A stretch of 32,695 bases of DNA from positions 1-32,695 of the forward strand of contig NZ_JAIQLH010000164.1 of assembly GCF_020037025.1 (NCBI RefSeq), in the 5' to 3' direction. The position numbers were made by a program, and so were the translations under genes. Within the stretch, counting starts at the first letter, position 1; each line of letters opens with the position of its first letter. Positions 16,049 through 23,770 of the stretch are shown piece after piece. This stretch comes from Streptomyces huiliensis. GTDB taxonomy: Bacteria; Actinomycetota; Actinomycetes; Streptomycetales; Streptomycetaceae. The notes below the pieces were generated by a model. That model saw only the letters and a list, made by a program, of their open reading frames with translations, was not told the origin of the DNA and made no database searches.

Positions 16049-17614
16049 ATGTCACAGTCCGTACGTCCGAGAACGGCCGTCGCTCTGTCCGGCGCCCTGC
16101 TCGGCACGGCGCTCCTGGTCCCGGTAGTGGGTGCGTTGCCTGCCGGTGCGCAGGAGGGCGGCGCGAAGGACAAGGGCAAGGCCGGCGCGGCACTCGACTC
16201 CCCGGCTGAGGCGGCTGTTGCCTGGGCTGTTGCCCAGATGGTTAAGGGTGAGGGAAGCAAGGCCAAGGCCGACCCCAAGCAGGGGGACCATGTCCGCGGC
16301 GATGACGTCGATCTGACCGCCGACATGGTGATCGGCGCGGCGGCGACCAAGACCGCGGGCGACGCGGGCCGCCGTGCCACCAACTGGCTGGAGAGGCATG
16401 CCTCGGCATACCTCCACCCCGGCGGTGAGAAGACCGTGTCCGCCGGAGCCACGGCCAAGCTCGCTCTCGTGATGCTGATCGAGAAACGCAATCCGAGGAC
16501 CTTCGGTGGTGAGAAGAAGGCCGGTGGTGAGGACCTGATCGAGCTCCTGCTGAGCACGCAGCAAGAGGAGGACGGGCGGTTCCAGGACACGGCGGCCGCC
16601 TCCGGCAAGAGCCAGGCGCCCCGGTTCGCTCAGTCGCTCGCCATCCTCGCCCTAGAACGCGCCCAGTCCGACCAGAGCGTCACCGGAGACAAGGAACTCC
16701 TCGCGAAGGTCAACAAAGCTCTGCCCAAGGCGGTCACCTACCTGGCCGACGCCCCGTGCCTCAACAGCGACTCGTCATCCGGGCAACGGCGCGACCCCAA
16801 GACGTGCACAGCGGACGCCGAGAGCACGGCCATGGCCATCCAGGCATTGATGCCCGCGCGCCAGGGCGGCAATGTCAAGGCCAAGGCGGCCGTCGACGCG
16901 GCTCTGGCCTGGCTGAAGGAGGAGCAGGGGGAATACGGCTCCTTCAATGGTGCCGACGGAAAGGAGAGCGTCGGTGCTACGGCCGCGGCGGCCCAGGCAT
17001 TGAAAGCCGGCGGGGCTGTCAAAAACGCCAATCGGGCCTCCAGATGGCTGCGGCGTCTCCAGTTCGCCTGCTCCGCCGCGGTGGCGGCCGACCGCGGAGC
17101 CGTGCGCCCGGATGGCCAGGCGGACAAGGGCTCGCTGGCTGCCACGGTGCGGGCGATTCCCGGTCTTGCCCAGAACCCGTTCATGACGATCGACTCCAGT
17201 AACTCGAGCGATGCGCCGTACGGGATCCGGTGTTCACGCGACGACGACTCCAACGGCACGCCTGGAACCCCCGACCCCAGCGGCAAGCCCAGCCGCAGTC
17301 CCAGCCCCTCGACCACCGCTCCCACCTCCGACCCCACCTCGTCCGTGACGGCTTCGCCCTCGCCCTCCACCTCGGCGACGGCGACGACCGACGGCTCGTC
17401 CGGAGGAACCGGGTCCGGGGGGACCGGGACGAGCTCCACCGGTTACGGCTCCTCGGGCAGTACCGGCAGCACCGGCAGTACGGGCAGCAGCGGCAACCTC
17501 GCGGCCACCGGCGCCGACCGGACCGTGCCCCTGGCCGTGGGCGCGGGTGTGCTCGTGGCCGCCGGTGCCGGAGCCGTCGTCTTCGCGCGCCGTCGGCGTG
17601 GTGACCGCGCCTGA
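16049..17614 (+). CDS. Sortase-anchored (LAXTG) secreted helical repeat protein, prenyltransferase-repeat-like
   Basis: A 521-residue surface protein; ATG 16049 has GAGGAGA 8 nt upstream. It has a signal peptide (residues 1-35, ending PAGAQE) and a helical domain, about residues 45-385. The domain repeats patterns such as STAMAIQAL, VDAALAWLKEEQGEYGSFNG and GATAAAAQALKAGG, the pattern of alpha/alpha-barrel prenyltransferase/squalene-oxidase repeats. A Ser/Thr/Pro-rich wall-spanning stretch follows (about 400-483). Then comes LAATG at 484-488, a hydrophobic helix and an Arg-rich tail: a class E sortase signal. It should be covalently linked to peptidoglycan. The barrel could bind a small ligand or be structural. 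The FhuF-like gene follows after about 140 bp. Confidence 0.85.
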   Translation: MSQSVRPRTAVALSGALLGTALLVPVVGALPAGAQEGGAKDKGKAGAALDSPAEAAVAWAVAQMVKGEGSKAKADPKQGDHVRGDDVDLTADMVIGAAATKTAGDAGRRATNWLERHASAYLHPGGEKTVSAGATAKLALVMLIEKRNPRTFGGEKKAGGEDLIELLLSTQQEEDGRFQDTAAASGKSQAPRFAQSLAILALERAQSDQSVTGDKELLAKVNKALPKAVTYLADAPCLNSDSSSGQRRDPKTCTADAESTAMAIQALMPARQGGNVKAKAAVDAALAWLKEEQGEYGSFNGADGKESVGATAAAAQALKAGGAVKNANRASRWLRRLQFACSAAVAADRGAVRPDGQADKGSLAATVRAIPGLAQNPFMTIDSSNSSDAPYGIRCSRDDDSNGTPGTPDPSGKPSRSPSPSTTAPTSDPTSSVTASPSPSTSATATTDGSSGGTGSGGTGTSSTGYGSSGSTGSTGSTGSSGNLAATGADRTVPLAVGAGVLVAAGAGAVVFARRRRGDRA

Positions 17615-17754
17615 CCCGATGACCTCGGAGGGGCGCACCGCGAGCCGAATGGGAGGATGCCCGTAGGCGCGCACCGGTGGGCGGCGGGTGGGTTCTTCCC
17701 GGCCGCTCACCCGGCGGCCCTCACCTTCCCCGTGGACCCGAGGACACACACCGG

Positions 17755-18489
17755 ATGCACCTGCCCGAACTCGCCTCCGTAGGACCCTTCTTCGCGCTCC
17801 GGACCGATGACGACGAGCTCGGGGGGCCCGGCCCCGGTGGATATCTGCCGCTGGGAGAAGAGGTCGTGCGGCTGCGGGTGGAGACCGTGGGGCGGCGGCT
17901 GGGGACGGAGGACGGGCGGGTGGCGGCGTCGGTGGCGTTCCAGGGGATCGCCGGGCGGGTGCTGTCGGTGGCGCTCGGGGCCGCCGTGCTCGTCGGGCGG
18001 GTGCCGGATCTCGCCGGTGGCGGGCTGCGGTGGAATCCGCTGCTGACGGCGCCCGACGACCTGTGGCTGCCGGACGCGCCGCTGCTGCCGCCCGGCGCGG
18101 ATGTGGTGGGCGGCATCGTCGGCTCGGTGATCGAGGGGTGCCTCGTACCGCTGCACGATCTGGTCCGGGCCGCGGTTCCCGTCTCGTCGCGGGTGTTGTG
18201 GGGCAACGCGGGCTCGTCGGTCGGCGGGGCCCTGCGGGTGCTGCACGGCTGGTGCGGGGAGCGGGGGCGGGACGAGGAGGGTGCGCGGGCGCTCGGGTAC
18301 GCGCGGGAGCTGCTGGAGCACCCGTTGCTGGCGGGGACCGGCGGGCTGAGCGTCACCGCCGGCGGCCCGGCGTTCGTCCGGACCACCTGCTGCCTGTACT
18401 ACCGCGTGCCGTCCGGGGGCGGGATGTGCGGCGACTGCGTGCTGCGTCATCCGCCTCGGGCGGCCGGGCGCGGGCCGTCGCCTCACTGA
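17755..18489 (+). CDS. FhuF-like (2Fe-2S) protein
   Basis: A 244-residue protein starting at ATG 17755 with GAGG about 11 nt upstream. The C-terminus carries the FhuF-type cysteine cluster: Cys212-Cys213, then Cys225-x2-Cys228 (CGDC). FhuF-family proteins are ferric-siderophore reductases with a 2Fe-2S cluster bound by four Cys. The spacing between the Cys pair and the third Cys is 11 residues here, one more than the classical CCx10Cx2C. The rest is a hydrophobic-rich domain with WGNAGSSVGGALRVL, also seen in actinobacterial FhuF relatives. It ends 7 bp into the 3' end of the convergent XRE-cupin gene. Reduction of ferric siderophore iron in the cytoplasm is the likely role. Confidence 0.8.
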   Translation: MHLPELASVGPFFALRTDDDELGGPGPGGYLPLGEEVVRLRVETVGRRLGTEDGRVAASVAFQGIAGRVLSVALGAAVLVGRVPDLAGGGLRWNPLLTAPDDLWLPDAPLLPPGADVVGGIVGSVIEGCLVPLHDLVRAAVPVSSRVLWGNAGSSVGGALRVLHGWCGERGRDEEGARALGYARELLEHPLLAGTGGLSVTAGGPAFVRTTCCLYYRVPSGGGMCGDCVLRHPPRAAGRGPSPH

Positions 18490-19082
18490 CCTCCGGTACT
18501 CCGCGCGCGGGGCTTCGCGCGGACGTGCATGCGCTCGCCCTGCCGTCCGAAGATGCTGAGCATCTCGACCGGTCCCTCCCCGGTAGTGCCGAACCAGTGC
18601 GGCAGCCGGGTGTCGAACTCGGCGGCCTCGCCCGGGCCGAGGATCAGGTCGTGATCGGCCAGGACCAGGCGCAGCCGGCCCGAGAGGACGTACAGCCACT
18701 CGTACCCCTCGTGCGTGCAGGGCTCCGGGGTCGTCCTGCTCGCGGGCAGCACCGACTTGAAGGTCTGGAGGGGGCCCGGCTGCCGGGTGAGGGGGACGAC
18801 GACCTGGCCGTTCGCGCGCCGAGGCGTCATCCGGACGCGCGGGTCGCCGACCTCCGGGGCGCCGACCAGTTCGTCCAGCGGCACCTGGTGCGCCTGTGCG
18901 ATGGGCAGCAGCAGTTCCAGGCTGGGCCGGCGCCCGCCGGACTCCAGGCGCGACAGGGTGCTCTTGGAGATGCCCGTGGCCTCGGACAGGGCCGACAGGG
19001 TCACCCCCCGCTCGGTGCGCAGGCGCTTCAGGCGCGGGCCGACCTCGTTCAGGGCGCGGGCGATGGCTGGTGAGTGGTCCAC
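18483..19082 (-). CDS. XRE-family regulator with C-terminal cupin domain
   Basis: A 199-residue protein. Residues about 14-70 are a helix-turn-helix (LKRLRTERGVTLSALSEATG, then ISKSTLSRLESGGRRPSLELL). Residues about 115-185 form a cupin (HEGYEWLYVLSGRLRLVL, then GPGEAAEFDTRLPHWFG). Such regulators sense a small ligand through the cupin barrel. Translation probably starts at GTG 19082. The start lies 9 nt after the TetR stop on the same strand, so the two genes form an operon. An AAGGAG is 13 nt from the GTG but only 5 nt from an out-of-frame ATG at 19090 that opens a 13-codon frame across the GTG. Its 3' end overlaps the convergent FhuF-like gene by 7 bp. Confidence 0.88.
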   Translation of the reverse strand: MDHSPAIARALNEVGPRLKRLRTERGVTLSALSEATGISKSTLSRLESGGRRPSLELLLPIAQAHQVPLDELVGAPEVGDPRVRMTPRRANGQVVVPLTRQPGPLQTFKSVLPASRTTPEPCTHEGYEWLYVLSGRLRLVLADHDLILGPGEAAEFDTRLPHWFGTTGEGPVEMLSIFGRQGERMHVRAKPRARSTGGQ

Positions 19083-19091
19083 ACGGCCATT

Positions 19092-19760
19092 TCAACTCCT
19101 TGTCTCGGAATCGGCAACAGGCATTGCCGTTGGCGGGAGCGCCGCCACAGCCTGTCCATGTTCGCTGTGGGCGAACAGGCCGTGCAAGTGCCGGTCGACC
19201 GCTGCGAGCGCCGCCTCGGGGGTGACCACGCCCAGTTCGAGGAGGGTGGTGAAGCCGGTGAGGGCGAGGAGCAGGTCCGTCTCGGTCGCTGGGTCGCGGT
19301 CGGGGGCGATGTGGCCGTCGGCGATGGCCTGGCGCACCAATCGCTCCACCATGTCCCGGCCCTGGACGAGGCCGCCGCGCGCCCGCGCGTGGACGTCCTC
19401 GTCGTGCAGTGCCTCCAGGACGTAGGCGGCGCTCATCCGGCTGGTCGCGCGGGCGTCGGGGTGCAGCGGGAGGGTCTCGATGAGCATCACCCGGAGGACG
19501 TCGCGGGGGTGCGGCCGCTCACCCAGTTCCGCCAGGCGCCGGCCGACGCGCAACGCCGTCTGCTCGGACGCGAAGTCCATGGCGAACGAGAGCATCGCCT
19601 CGCGGGACGTGAAGTAGTGCTGGAGCGAGCCGTGAGAGATCCCCGCCTCCCGGGCCACCTCGCGCAGGGTCGCGTGGGCGACGCCGCGCCGCTCCACCAC
19701 CCGCCACAGCGCGCGGGCGATCGTCTCGCGGCGTTCGCGGTGGTCCACCTGCTTCGGCAT
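19092..19760 (-). CDS. TetR-family transcriptional regulator
   Basis: A 222-residue regulator starting MPKQVDHRERRETIA at ATG 19760. The N-terminal DNA-binding domain is visible at about residues 10-56 (ALWRVVERRGVAHATLREVA, then REAGISHGSLQHYFTSREAM), followed by a helical ligand and dimer domain. It is divergent from the carboxylesterase gene with a 114-bp shared promoter region and probably represses it; this is the common arrangement for the family. The XRE-cupin gene follows directly, so both regulators are likely made together. The inducer is unknown. Confidence 0.92.
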   Translation of the reverse strand: MPKQVDHRERRETIARALWRVVERRGVAHATLREVAREAGISHGSLQHYFTSREAMLSFAMDFASEQTALRVGRRLAELGERPHPRDVLRVMLIETLPLHPDARATSRMSAAYVLEALHDEDVHARARGGLVQGRDMVERLVRQAIADGHIAPDRDPATETDLLLALTGFTTLLELGVVTPEAALAAVDRHLHGLFAHSEHGQAVAALPPTAMPVADSETRS

Positions 19761-19794
19761 CGTCGGCTGCTCCTCGGGTCCCTCGCGATTTCTT

Positions 19795-19826
19795 ACAGTT
19801 GACATAATACAGCTGGCCGATAACGC
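19795..19826. promoter_or_regulatory. Divergent promoter/operator between TetR and carboxylesterase genes
   Basis: This is an A/T-rich patch in otherwise GC-rich DNA. TTGACA at 19799-19804 is a perfect -35; TAACGC at 19821-19826, 16 bp on, is a weak -10 for the esterase gene. On the minus strand TATTAT overlaps the same bases as a candidate -10 for tetR. TACAG occurs twice 14 bp apart, so a TetR-family dimer could cover the site. Confidence 0.5.
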
Positions 19827-19874
19827 TGGGGAGTGTCGCGCCGAGCGAGGCGCTCGGCGGGAAGGGGAGGCGAC

Positions 19875-21461
19875 ATGTCGGAGCGGCCGAGGGTGCGGAC
19901 GGCGGAAGGCGTACTGGAGGGGCGGTGGCGGCGGGGACTCGCGGAGTTCCGCGGCGTGCCGTACGCCGAACCGCCGGTAGGGGCGCTCCGGTTCGCCGCG
20001 CCCGTCCCCGTACGGCGGTGGGAAGGGGTGCGGCCGGCGGTCGAGTTCGGCCCCACGCCACCGCAGTCGGGGCCGGTCCGCACGCGGACCGACGGCGGTA
20101 CGGACTGGCTGACGCTCAACGTCTGCACCCCCGACCCGGGCGCGGCGGGACTGCCGGTGCTGGTGTGGATCCCCGGCGGGGGCTACCTGACGGCGGACAC
20201 GAGCGATCCCATGTACGACCCGGCCGCCCTGGCCGCGGCCGGGCTCGTCGTGGTGAGCCTCGCGTACCGCGTGGGCGCCGAGGGCTTCGCCCAGCTCGAC
20301 GGCGCCCCGGCCAACCGCGGGTTCCTCGACCAGATCGCCGCCCTGCGCTGGGTCCGGCGGAACATCGCCGCCTTCGGCGGGGACCCCGGCCGGGTCACCG
20401 TCGCCGGCCAGTCCGCGGGGGCCGGTTCGGTCGCGGCCCTGCTGACCATGGAATCGGTGCCGACCGAGGAACCGGTGCGGGCCATGGATCCGGCGCGAGC
20501 CGTGGAGCCGGAATGGGGCATGGAGCCGGAATGGGTCATGGAGCCGGCGCGGGACCTGTTCCAGCGGGCCATCGCCCACTCCGTCCCCGGCACCCACCTC
20601 ACCCGCGCCCTGGCGGAACGGATCGCCCGGGCGCTCGCGGACCGCCTCGGTGTGGCACCCACCGCCGCCGGCCTCGCCGGCGTCGACCCGTGGCGGCTGG
20701 CCGGGGAGGTCACCGCCCTCGGCGCCGAACTCCCCGGGCCGTACGGGGAGTGGGGGCGGCTCGCGCGCACCGGCGTCGCGGTGGGGCCCGTCGTCGACGG
20801 CGAGGTCCTCCCCGAGTCGCCCTGGGCGGCGCTCGCCGGCGGCCGTGCCCGTGGCGTCGAGCTCCTCGTCGGACACACCCGCGACGAGTTCCGGCTGTTC
20901 AGCGTCATGAGCGGCCGGGCGGGCACGTTCACCGAGGAGGAGGCCCGTACCGCCCTGGAGTTGTTCGCCCCGCGGCCGGAGGGGGCCGCTGCCTACCGTG
21001 CAGCCTTTCCCGGGGCCGCTCCGGGCGAACTGCTGGAGACCGTCTACTCGGACGCCCTCTTCCGGATGCCCTCCCTGTGCCTGGCCCGGGCGAACGAGGC
21101 GGCCGGCGGCACCTCGTACCTCTTCGAACTCGGCCTCGCCGCGACCGGTTTCGGCGGAGCCCTCGGCGCCTGCCACAGCCTCGACGTGCCCTTGGCCTTC
21201 GGCACCCTGGACAGCCCCAACGGCGTCGGCCTCCTCGGCGAGGACCCCACGGCCGCCGCCCGGGCGGTCTCCCGCGAACTCCGGGACGCCTGGGTCGGTT
21301 TCGCCACCTCCGGCGACCCCGGCTGGCCGGCCGCGCGCCCCGACGGCGCGTGGCTCACCCGCGTGCTGGACGCCGCGTCGGGAACGCTGCCTTATCCCGA
21401 ACGCGCGTCCGTCCGCATCTGGGAGGATCACTACCCGACGCCCTTCGGCCTCGGCGAGTAG
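19875..21461 (+). CDS. Type B carboxylesterase
   Basis: A 528-residue alpha/beta hydrolase of the carboxylesterase B family; ATG 19875 has GGGGAGG 5 nt upstream. Motifs are FRGVPYAEPPVGALRF near the N-terminus, DWLTLNV, the oxyanion motif PVLVWIPGGGY, VAGQSAGAGS with nucleophile Ser180 (GQSAG in place of the usual GESAG), and a late ACHSLDVP His region. It hydrolyses carboxylic esters; no signal peptide is seen, so it is probably cytoplasmic. A Glu/Pro/Met-rich insertion made of 18-bp repeats interrupts the domain after the nucleophile elbow. It is likely controlled by the divergent TetR protein. Confidence 0.93.
   Translation: MSERPRVRTAEGVLEGRWRRGLAEFRGVPYAEPPVGALRFAAPVPVRRWEGVRPAVEFGPTPPQSGPVRTRTDGGTDWLTLNVCTPDPGAAGLPVLVWIPGGGYLTADTSDPMYDPAALAAAGLVVVSLAYRVGAEGFAQLDGAPANRGFLDQIAALRWVRRNIAAFGGDPGRVTVAGQSAGAGSVAALLTMESVPTEEPVRAMDPARAVEPEWGMEPEWVMEPARDLFQRAIAHSVPGTHLTRALAERIARALADRLGVAPTAAGLAGVDPWRLAGEVTALGAELPGPYGEWGRLARTGVAVGPVVDGEVLPESPWAALAGGRARGVELLVGHTRDEFRLFSVMSGRAGTFTEEEARTALELFAPRPEGAAAYRAAFPGAAPGELLETVYSDALFRMPSLCLARANEAAGGTSYLFELGLAATGFGGALGACHSLDVPLAFGTLDSPNGVGLLGEDPTAAARAVSRELRDAWVGFATSGDPGWPAARPDGAWLTRVLDAASGTLPYPERASVRIWEDHYPTPFGLGE
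20475..20546 (+). repeat. In-frame 18-bp tandem repeats in the carboxylesterase gene
   Basis: Four 18-bp units start at 20475, 20493, 20511 and 20529 and encode VRAMDP, ARAVEP, EWGMEP and EWVMEP. They lie between LLTMES and ARDLFQRAIAHS, where the family normally has only a short link. The repeats keep frame and add about 24 residues. Confidence 0.85.
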
Positions 21462-21539
21462 GCCCGGAGCGGCGAGCAAGCTCGGACGGCCGGCGCGGCC
21501 GGACGGGGCGGTGCCGGGCCCCGCGTCCCCGGCAGCATC

Positions 21540-21567
21540 GATTGACTGATTGACTGGCTGACTGACC
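21540..21567 (+). repeat. Short GACT-type direct repeat before the DUF4180 gene
   Basis: GATTGACT is repeated twice and followed by GGCTGACT and GACC, a slipped-strand-type repeat. It ends 12 nt before the DUF4180 start codon and just before its GGAGGGA ribosome site, so it lies in the leader. Confidence 0.7.
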
Positions 21568-21579
21568 ACGGAGGGAACC

Positions 21580-21942
21580 ATGACGACCCTGCGGACGATC
21601 CACGGCGTACCGGTGTGGATGTGCGTCGCCGACGGTGCGACGGTCGGCCGCGAGGCGGATGTCCTGGACCTCATCGGCGACGCTGGTTACCACGGCGCCG
21701 AGTGGGTCGCCCTTCCCGTCGAGCGCCTCGACGAGGCGTTCTTCCGGCTCCGTACCCGCTTCGCGGGCGACGTGGTGCAGAAGTTCGCCACCTACCGCCT
21801 CGGCCTCGCCGTCGTCGGCGACATCTCCCGTCACACGGCAGCCAGTTCCGCACTGCGCGACTTCGTCCGCGAGTGCGACCGGGGGCGGCAGACGTGGTTC
21901 GTCGCCGACGTCGGGGAGCTGGAGGAGCGCCTGAAGGGGTGA
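21580..21942 (+). CDS. DUF4180 domain protein
   Basis: A 120-residue protein starting at ATG 21580 with GGAGGGA 5 nt upstream. The sequence matches the DUF4180 pattern: DVLDLIGDAGYHGAEWVALP, ERLDEAFFRLRTRFAGDVVQ, then LAVVGDISRHTAASSALRDF and WFVADVGELEERL. The domain covers the whole protein and is of normal length. It is often found near regulators in actinobacteria and bacilli; its biochemical role is not known. Here it follows the esterase gene by about 120 bp and converges with the ArsR gene. Confidence 0.9.
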   Translation: MTTLRTIHGVPVWMCVADGATVGREADVLDLIGDAGYHGAEWVALPVERLDEAFFRLRTRFAGDVVQKFATYRLGLAVVGDISRHTAASSALRDFVRECDRGRQTWFVADVGELEERLKG

Positions 21943-21981
21943 GGGGTGGTTCCGACGGCGGTGCTGTGCACCGCTGTTGGG

Positions 21982-22299
21982 CTATCCGGACGACGGTGCT
22001 CGGCGGGCGCCGTCCTCGCCCAGTACTGCCGCCAGGAGTCCCGGGAAACGGGCGTCGAGTTCGGCGCGGCGCAGCGTCATCAGGCGGGCCTTCCCGTCCC
22101 GGCGGGTCCGGGTGATCCCGGCTTCGCGCAGGACGCGCCAGTGGTTGGACAGCGTCGATCTGGGCACGTCCAGGCCCTCCGGGCTGCACGCGCTCTCGCC
22201 GTCCCCCGCCATCCGGCGGACCAGGTCCAACCGGACCGGGTCGCCCAGGGCGTGGAGGACGGCGGCCAGGTCCGCGTCCGTGTGGTCCGGCTGCTCCAC
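21982..22299 (-). CDS. ArsR-family transcriptional regulator
   Basis: A 105-residue regulator. GTG 22299 is chosen because GAGGAGGG lies about 5 nt upstream; longer starts have no ribosome site. The winged helix is ADLAAVLHALGDPVRLDLVR, then LDVPRSTLSNHWRVLREAGI, followed by the wing TRRDGKARLMTLRRAEL. No metal-binding Cys pair is present in the recognition helix, so this is more likely an organic-ligand or oxidation-responsive member than a metal sensor; one Cys lies in SACSPEG. It is divergent from the VOC gene and probably represses it through the inverted repeat at 22347-22381. Confidence 0.9.
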   Translation of the reverse strand: MEQPDHTDADLAAVLHALGDPVRLDLVRRMAGDGESACSPEGLDVPRSTLSNHWRVLREAGITRTRRDGKARLMTLRRAELDARFPGLLAAVLGEDGARRAPSSG

Positions 22300-22346
22300 C
22301 GGTCCCTCCTCGTCTTCGGTGTGCGTGACGACGTCTGTAGTATGCA

Positions 22347-22381
22347 GATCGTTTCGTCGTTTCGGGAAATACGAAATGATC
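22347..22381. promoter_or_regulatory. Inverted-repeat operator between arsR and VOC genes
   Basis: GATCGTTTCGT (22347-22357) and ACGAAATGATC (22371-22381) are inverted copies with one mismatch. A shorter inner palindrome TTTCGGGAAA lies between them. The site sits between a candidate -10 (TAGTAT, 22338-22343) and the VOC ribosome site, a good place for repression by the divergent ArsR protein. Confidence 0.55.
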
Positions 22382-22392
22382 TTGGAGGCCGC

Positions 22393-22764
22393 GTGCCCGT
22401 GCTCACCACCCTTGCCCGCGTCTACGTCGACGACCTCGACACGGCGCTGCCCACCTTCGTCGAACTCACCGGCGAGCAGCCCCGGCTCCGCTTCGCCTAC
22501 CGCGACCTGAACCTCGCGAGCATCGGCGGCTACCTGCTGCTCGCGGGGTCGGAGGAAGCCCTCGCCCCCTACCGCGGCACCCACGCCACCGCGATCGTCG
22601 ACTCCCTCGACGAGGTCCTGGACATCACCGGGCGGCACGGCGGGGAGATCGTCGACGGTCCCAACGAGGTCCCCACCGGGCGCAACATGACCGTGCGGCA
22701 CCCGGGAGGCGCGACGGTCGAGTATGTGGAGTTCCACGCGGCCGCGCGCGCCACGCTGGACTGA
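22393..22764 (+). CDS. VOC-family (glyoxalase/bleomycin-resistance fold) protein
   Basis: A 123-residue vicinal-oxygen-chelate protein. Translation starts at GTG 22393 or the in-frame GTG 22399 (GGAGG at 22384-22388 favours either). The first module reads TTLARVYVDDLDTALPTFVE, then GGYLLLAGSEEAL, and the second TAIVDSLDEVLDITGRHGGE, ending VRHPGGATVEYVEF. The usual terminal Glu is present in VEYVEF. Proteins of this size are often metal-dependent enzymes or drug-binding proteins; the substrate is unknown. The divergent ArsR gene and the operator between them suggest inducible expression. Confidence 0.88.
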   Translation: MPVLTTLARVYVDDLDTALPTFVELTGEQPRLRFAYRDLNLASIGGYLLLAGSEEALAPYRGTHATAIVDSLDEVLDITGRHGGEIVDGPNEVPTGRNMTVRHPGGATVEYVEFHAAARATLD

Positions 22765-22805
22765 ACGGGACGGTCGCGCTGATGCGGGCGGGCCCACCGG
22801 CCGCC

Positions 22806-23666
22806 TCACAAGCCGCGGGCCGGCCCCGGTCGGCACGCGGTCGGCCACGCGCGGTCGTCCACCGTCAGGAACGGCTCGTCCACCACGGCCGTCGGTGTCA
22901 CACCCGTGAACGCCGTGATCTCCCGGTGCAGATGGGACTGGTCGCTGTAGCCGCCGTCCGCCGCGACCCGGGCCGCGCCGGCGCCCGCGACCAAACGGTG
23001 CACCGCACGGTCGAAGCGGACCAGCCGCGCGGCGCGCTTGGGCGGCATGCCGAGAGCCGAGGTGAAGCGGGACCACAACCGCTTGCGACTCCAGCCGAGT
23101 TCGGCTGCCAGGTGGTCGACCCGGACCAGGCCACCGCCGGCCACGATCCGCCGCCACGCCCAGGCCACCGCCGGGTCCACTGGGGGACGTGCCGCGTGGC
23201 GGCGGGCGAGCAGCGCGTCCAGGAACGCGAAACGGTCGTTCCACGACGGCGTCTCGCTCAGCCGTTCGCGGATCAGTGACGCCTCCCGGCCCCACAGGTC
23301 GTCCAGGGACACCACGGCACCGGCCGTATCCGCCGGACCGGCCCCCAGGATCCTCCCCGCGACCACGGGCGACAGGCGCACCTGCACGCACGCGACGTCC
23401 GTGCCCCCTGCCCTGACCCCGCCTCCGGCGCCGCACCCCGGCCCGGCGACGACGCTTCCGCGATGCCGCCGCCCGGCACCGTCCGTCACGGTGGGCGCGC
23501 CCGCCCCGAACTCCAGGACCAGCATCACGGCGGGGTGCGGAATCACCCGCAGACCGCCGCCGAGCGGGCCCGGGACCCGGAACCCCGCCATGTCGACACC
23601 GGCCACCCGGCCGGGGCGTCGCGGACGCGCGACGTCCCACACCGCGGAATCGTGACGGTCACTCAT
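22806..23666 (-). CDS. AraC-family transcriptional regulator
   Basis: A 286-residue regulator; ATG 23666 is preferred over ATG 23678 because GAGG lies 6 nt upstream. The N-terminal ligand domain runs to about residue 150. The C-terminal AraC module follows: DPAVAWAWRRIVAGGGLVRV, then LAAELGWSRKRLWSRFTSAL, GMPPKRAARLVRFDRAVHRL, and the second helix-turn-helix VAADGGYSDQSHLHREITAF ending TGVTPT. It is divergent from the alpha/beta hydrolase gene (104 bp between the starts) and probably controls it, perhaps together with itself. Confidence 0.9.
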   Translation of the reverse strand: MSDRHDSAVWDVARPRRPGRVAGVDMAGFRVPGPLGGGLRVIPHPAVMLVLEFGAGAPTVTDGAGRRHRGSVVAGPGCGAGGGVRAGGTDVACVQVRLSPVVAGRILGAGPADTAGAVVSLDDLWGREASLIRERLSETPSWNDRFAFLDALLARRHAARPPVDPAVAWAWRRIVAGGGLVRVDHLAAELGWSRKRLWSRFTSALGMPPKRAARLVRFDRAVHRLVAGAGAARVAADGGYSDQSHLHREITAFTGVTPTAVVDEPFLTVDDRAWPTACRPGPARGL

Positions 23667-23770
23667 GGCGGGCCTCATCGTCGAAGGCTACGTGGGCGGC
23701 CTGGGGGCCGGGAGGCTGGGAGGGAACATTCGTTCAAGCCGCGGGCGCGCACGGGAGTCACAGTGGGCAC

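Noticed and set aside
15687..16127. Plus-strand frame in the gap before the sortase substrate
   Set aside because: Arg/Pro/Ser-rich with no ribosome site or recognisable family, and it overlaps the well-supported start at 16049.
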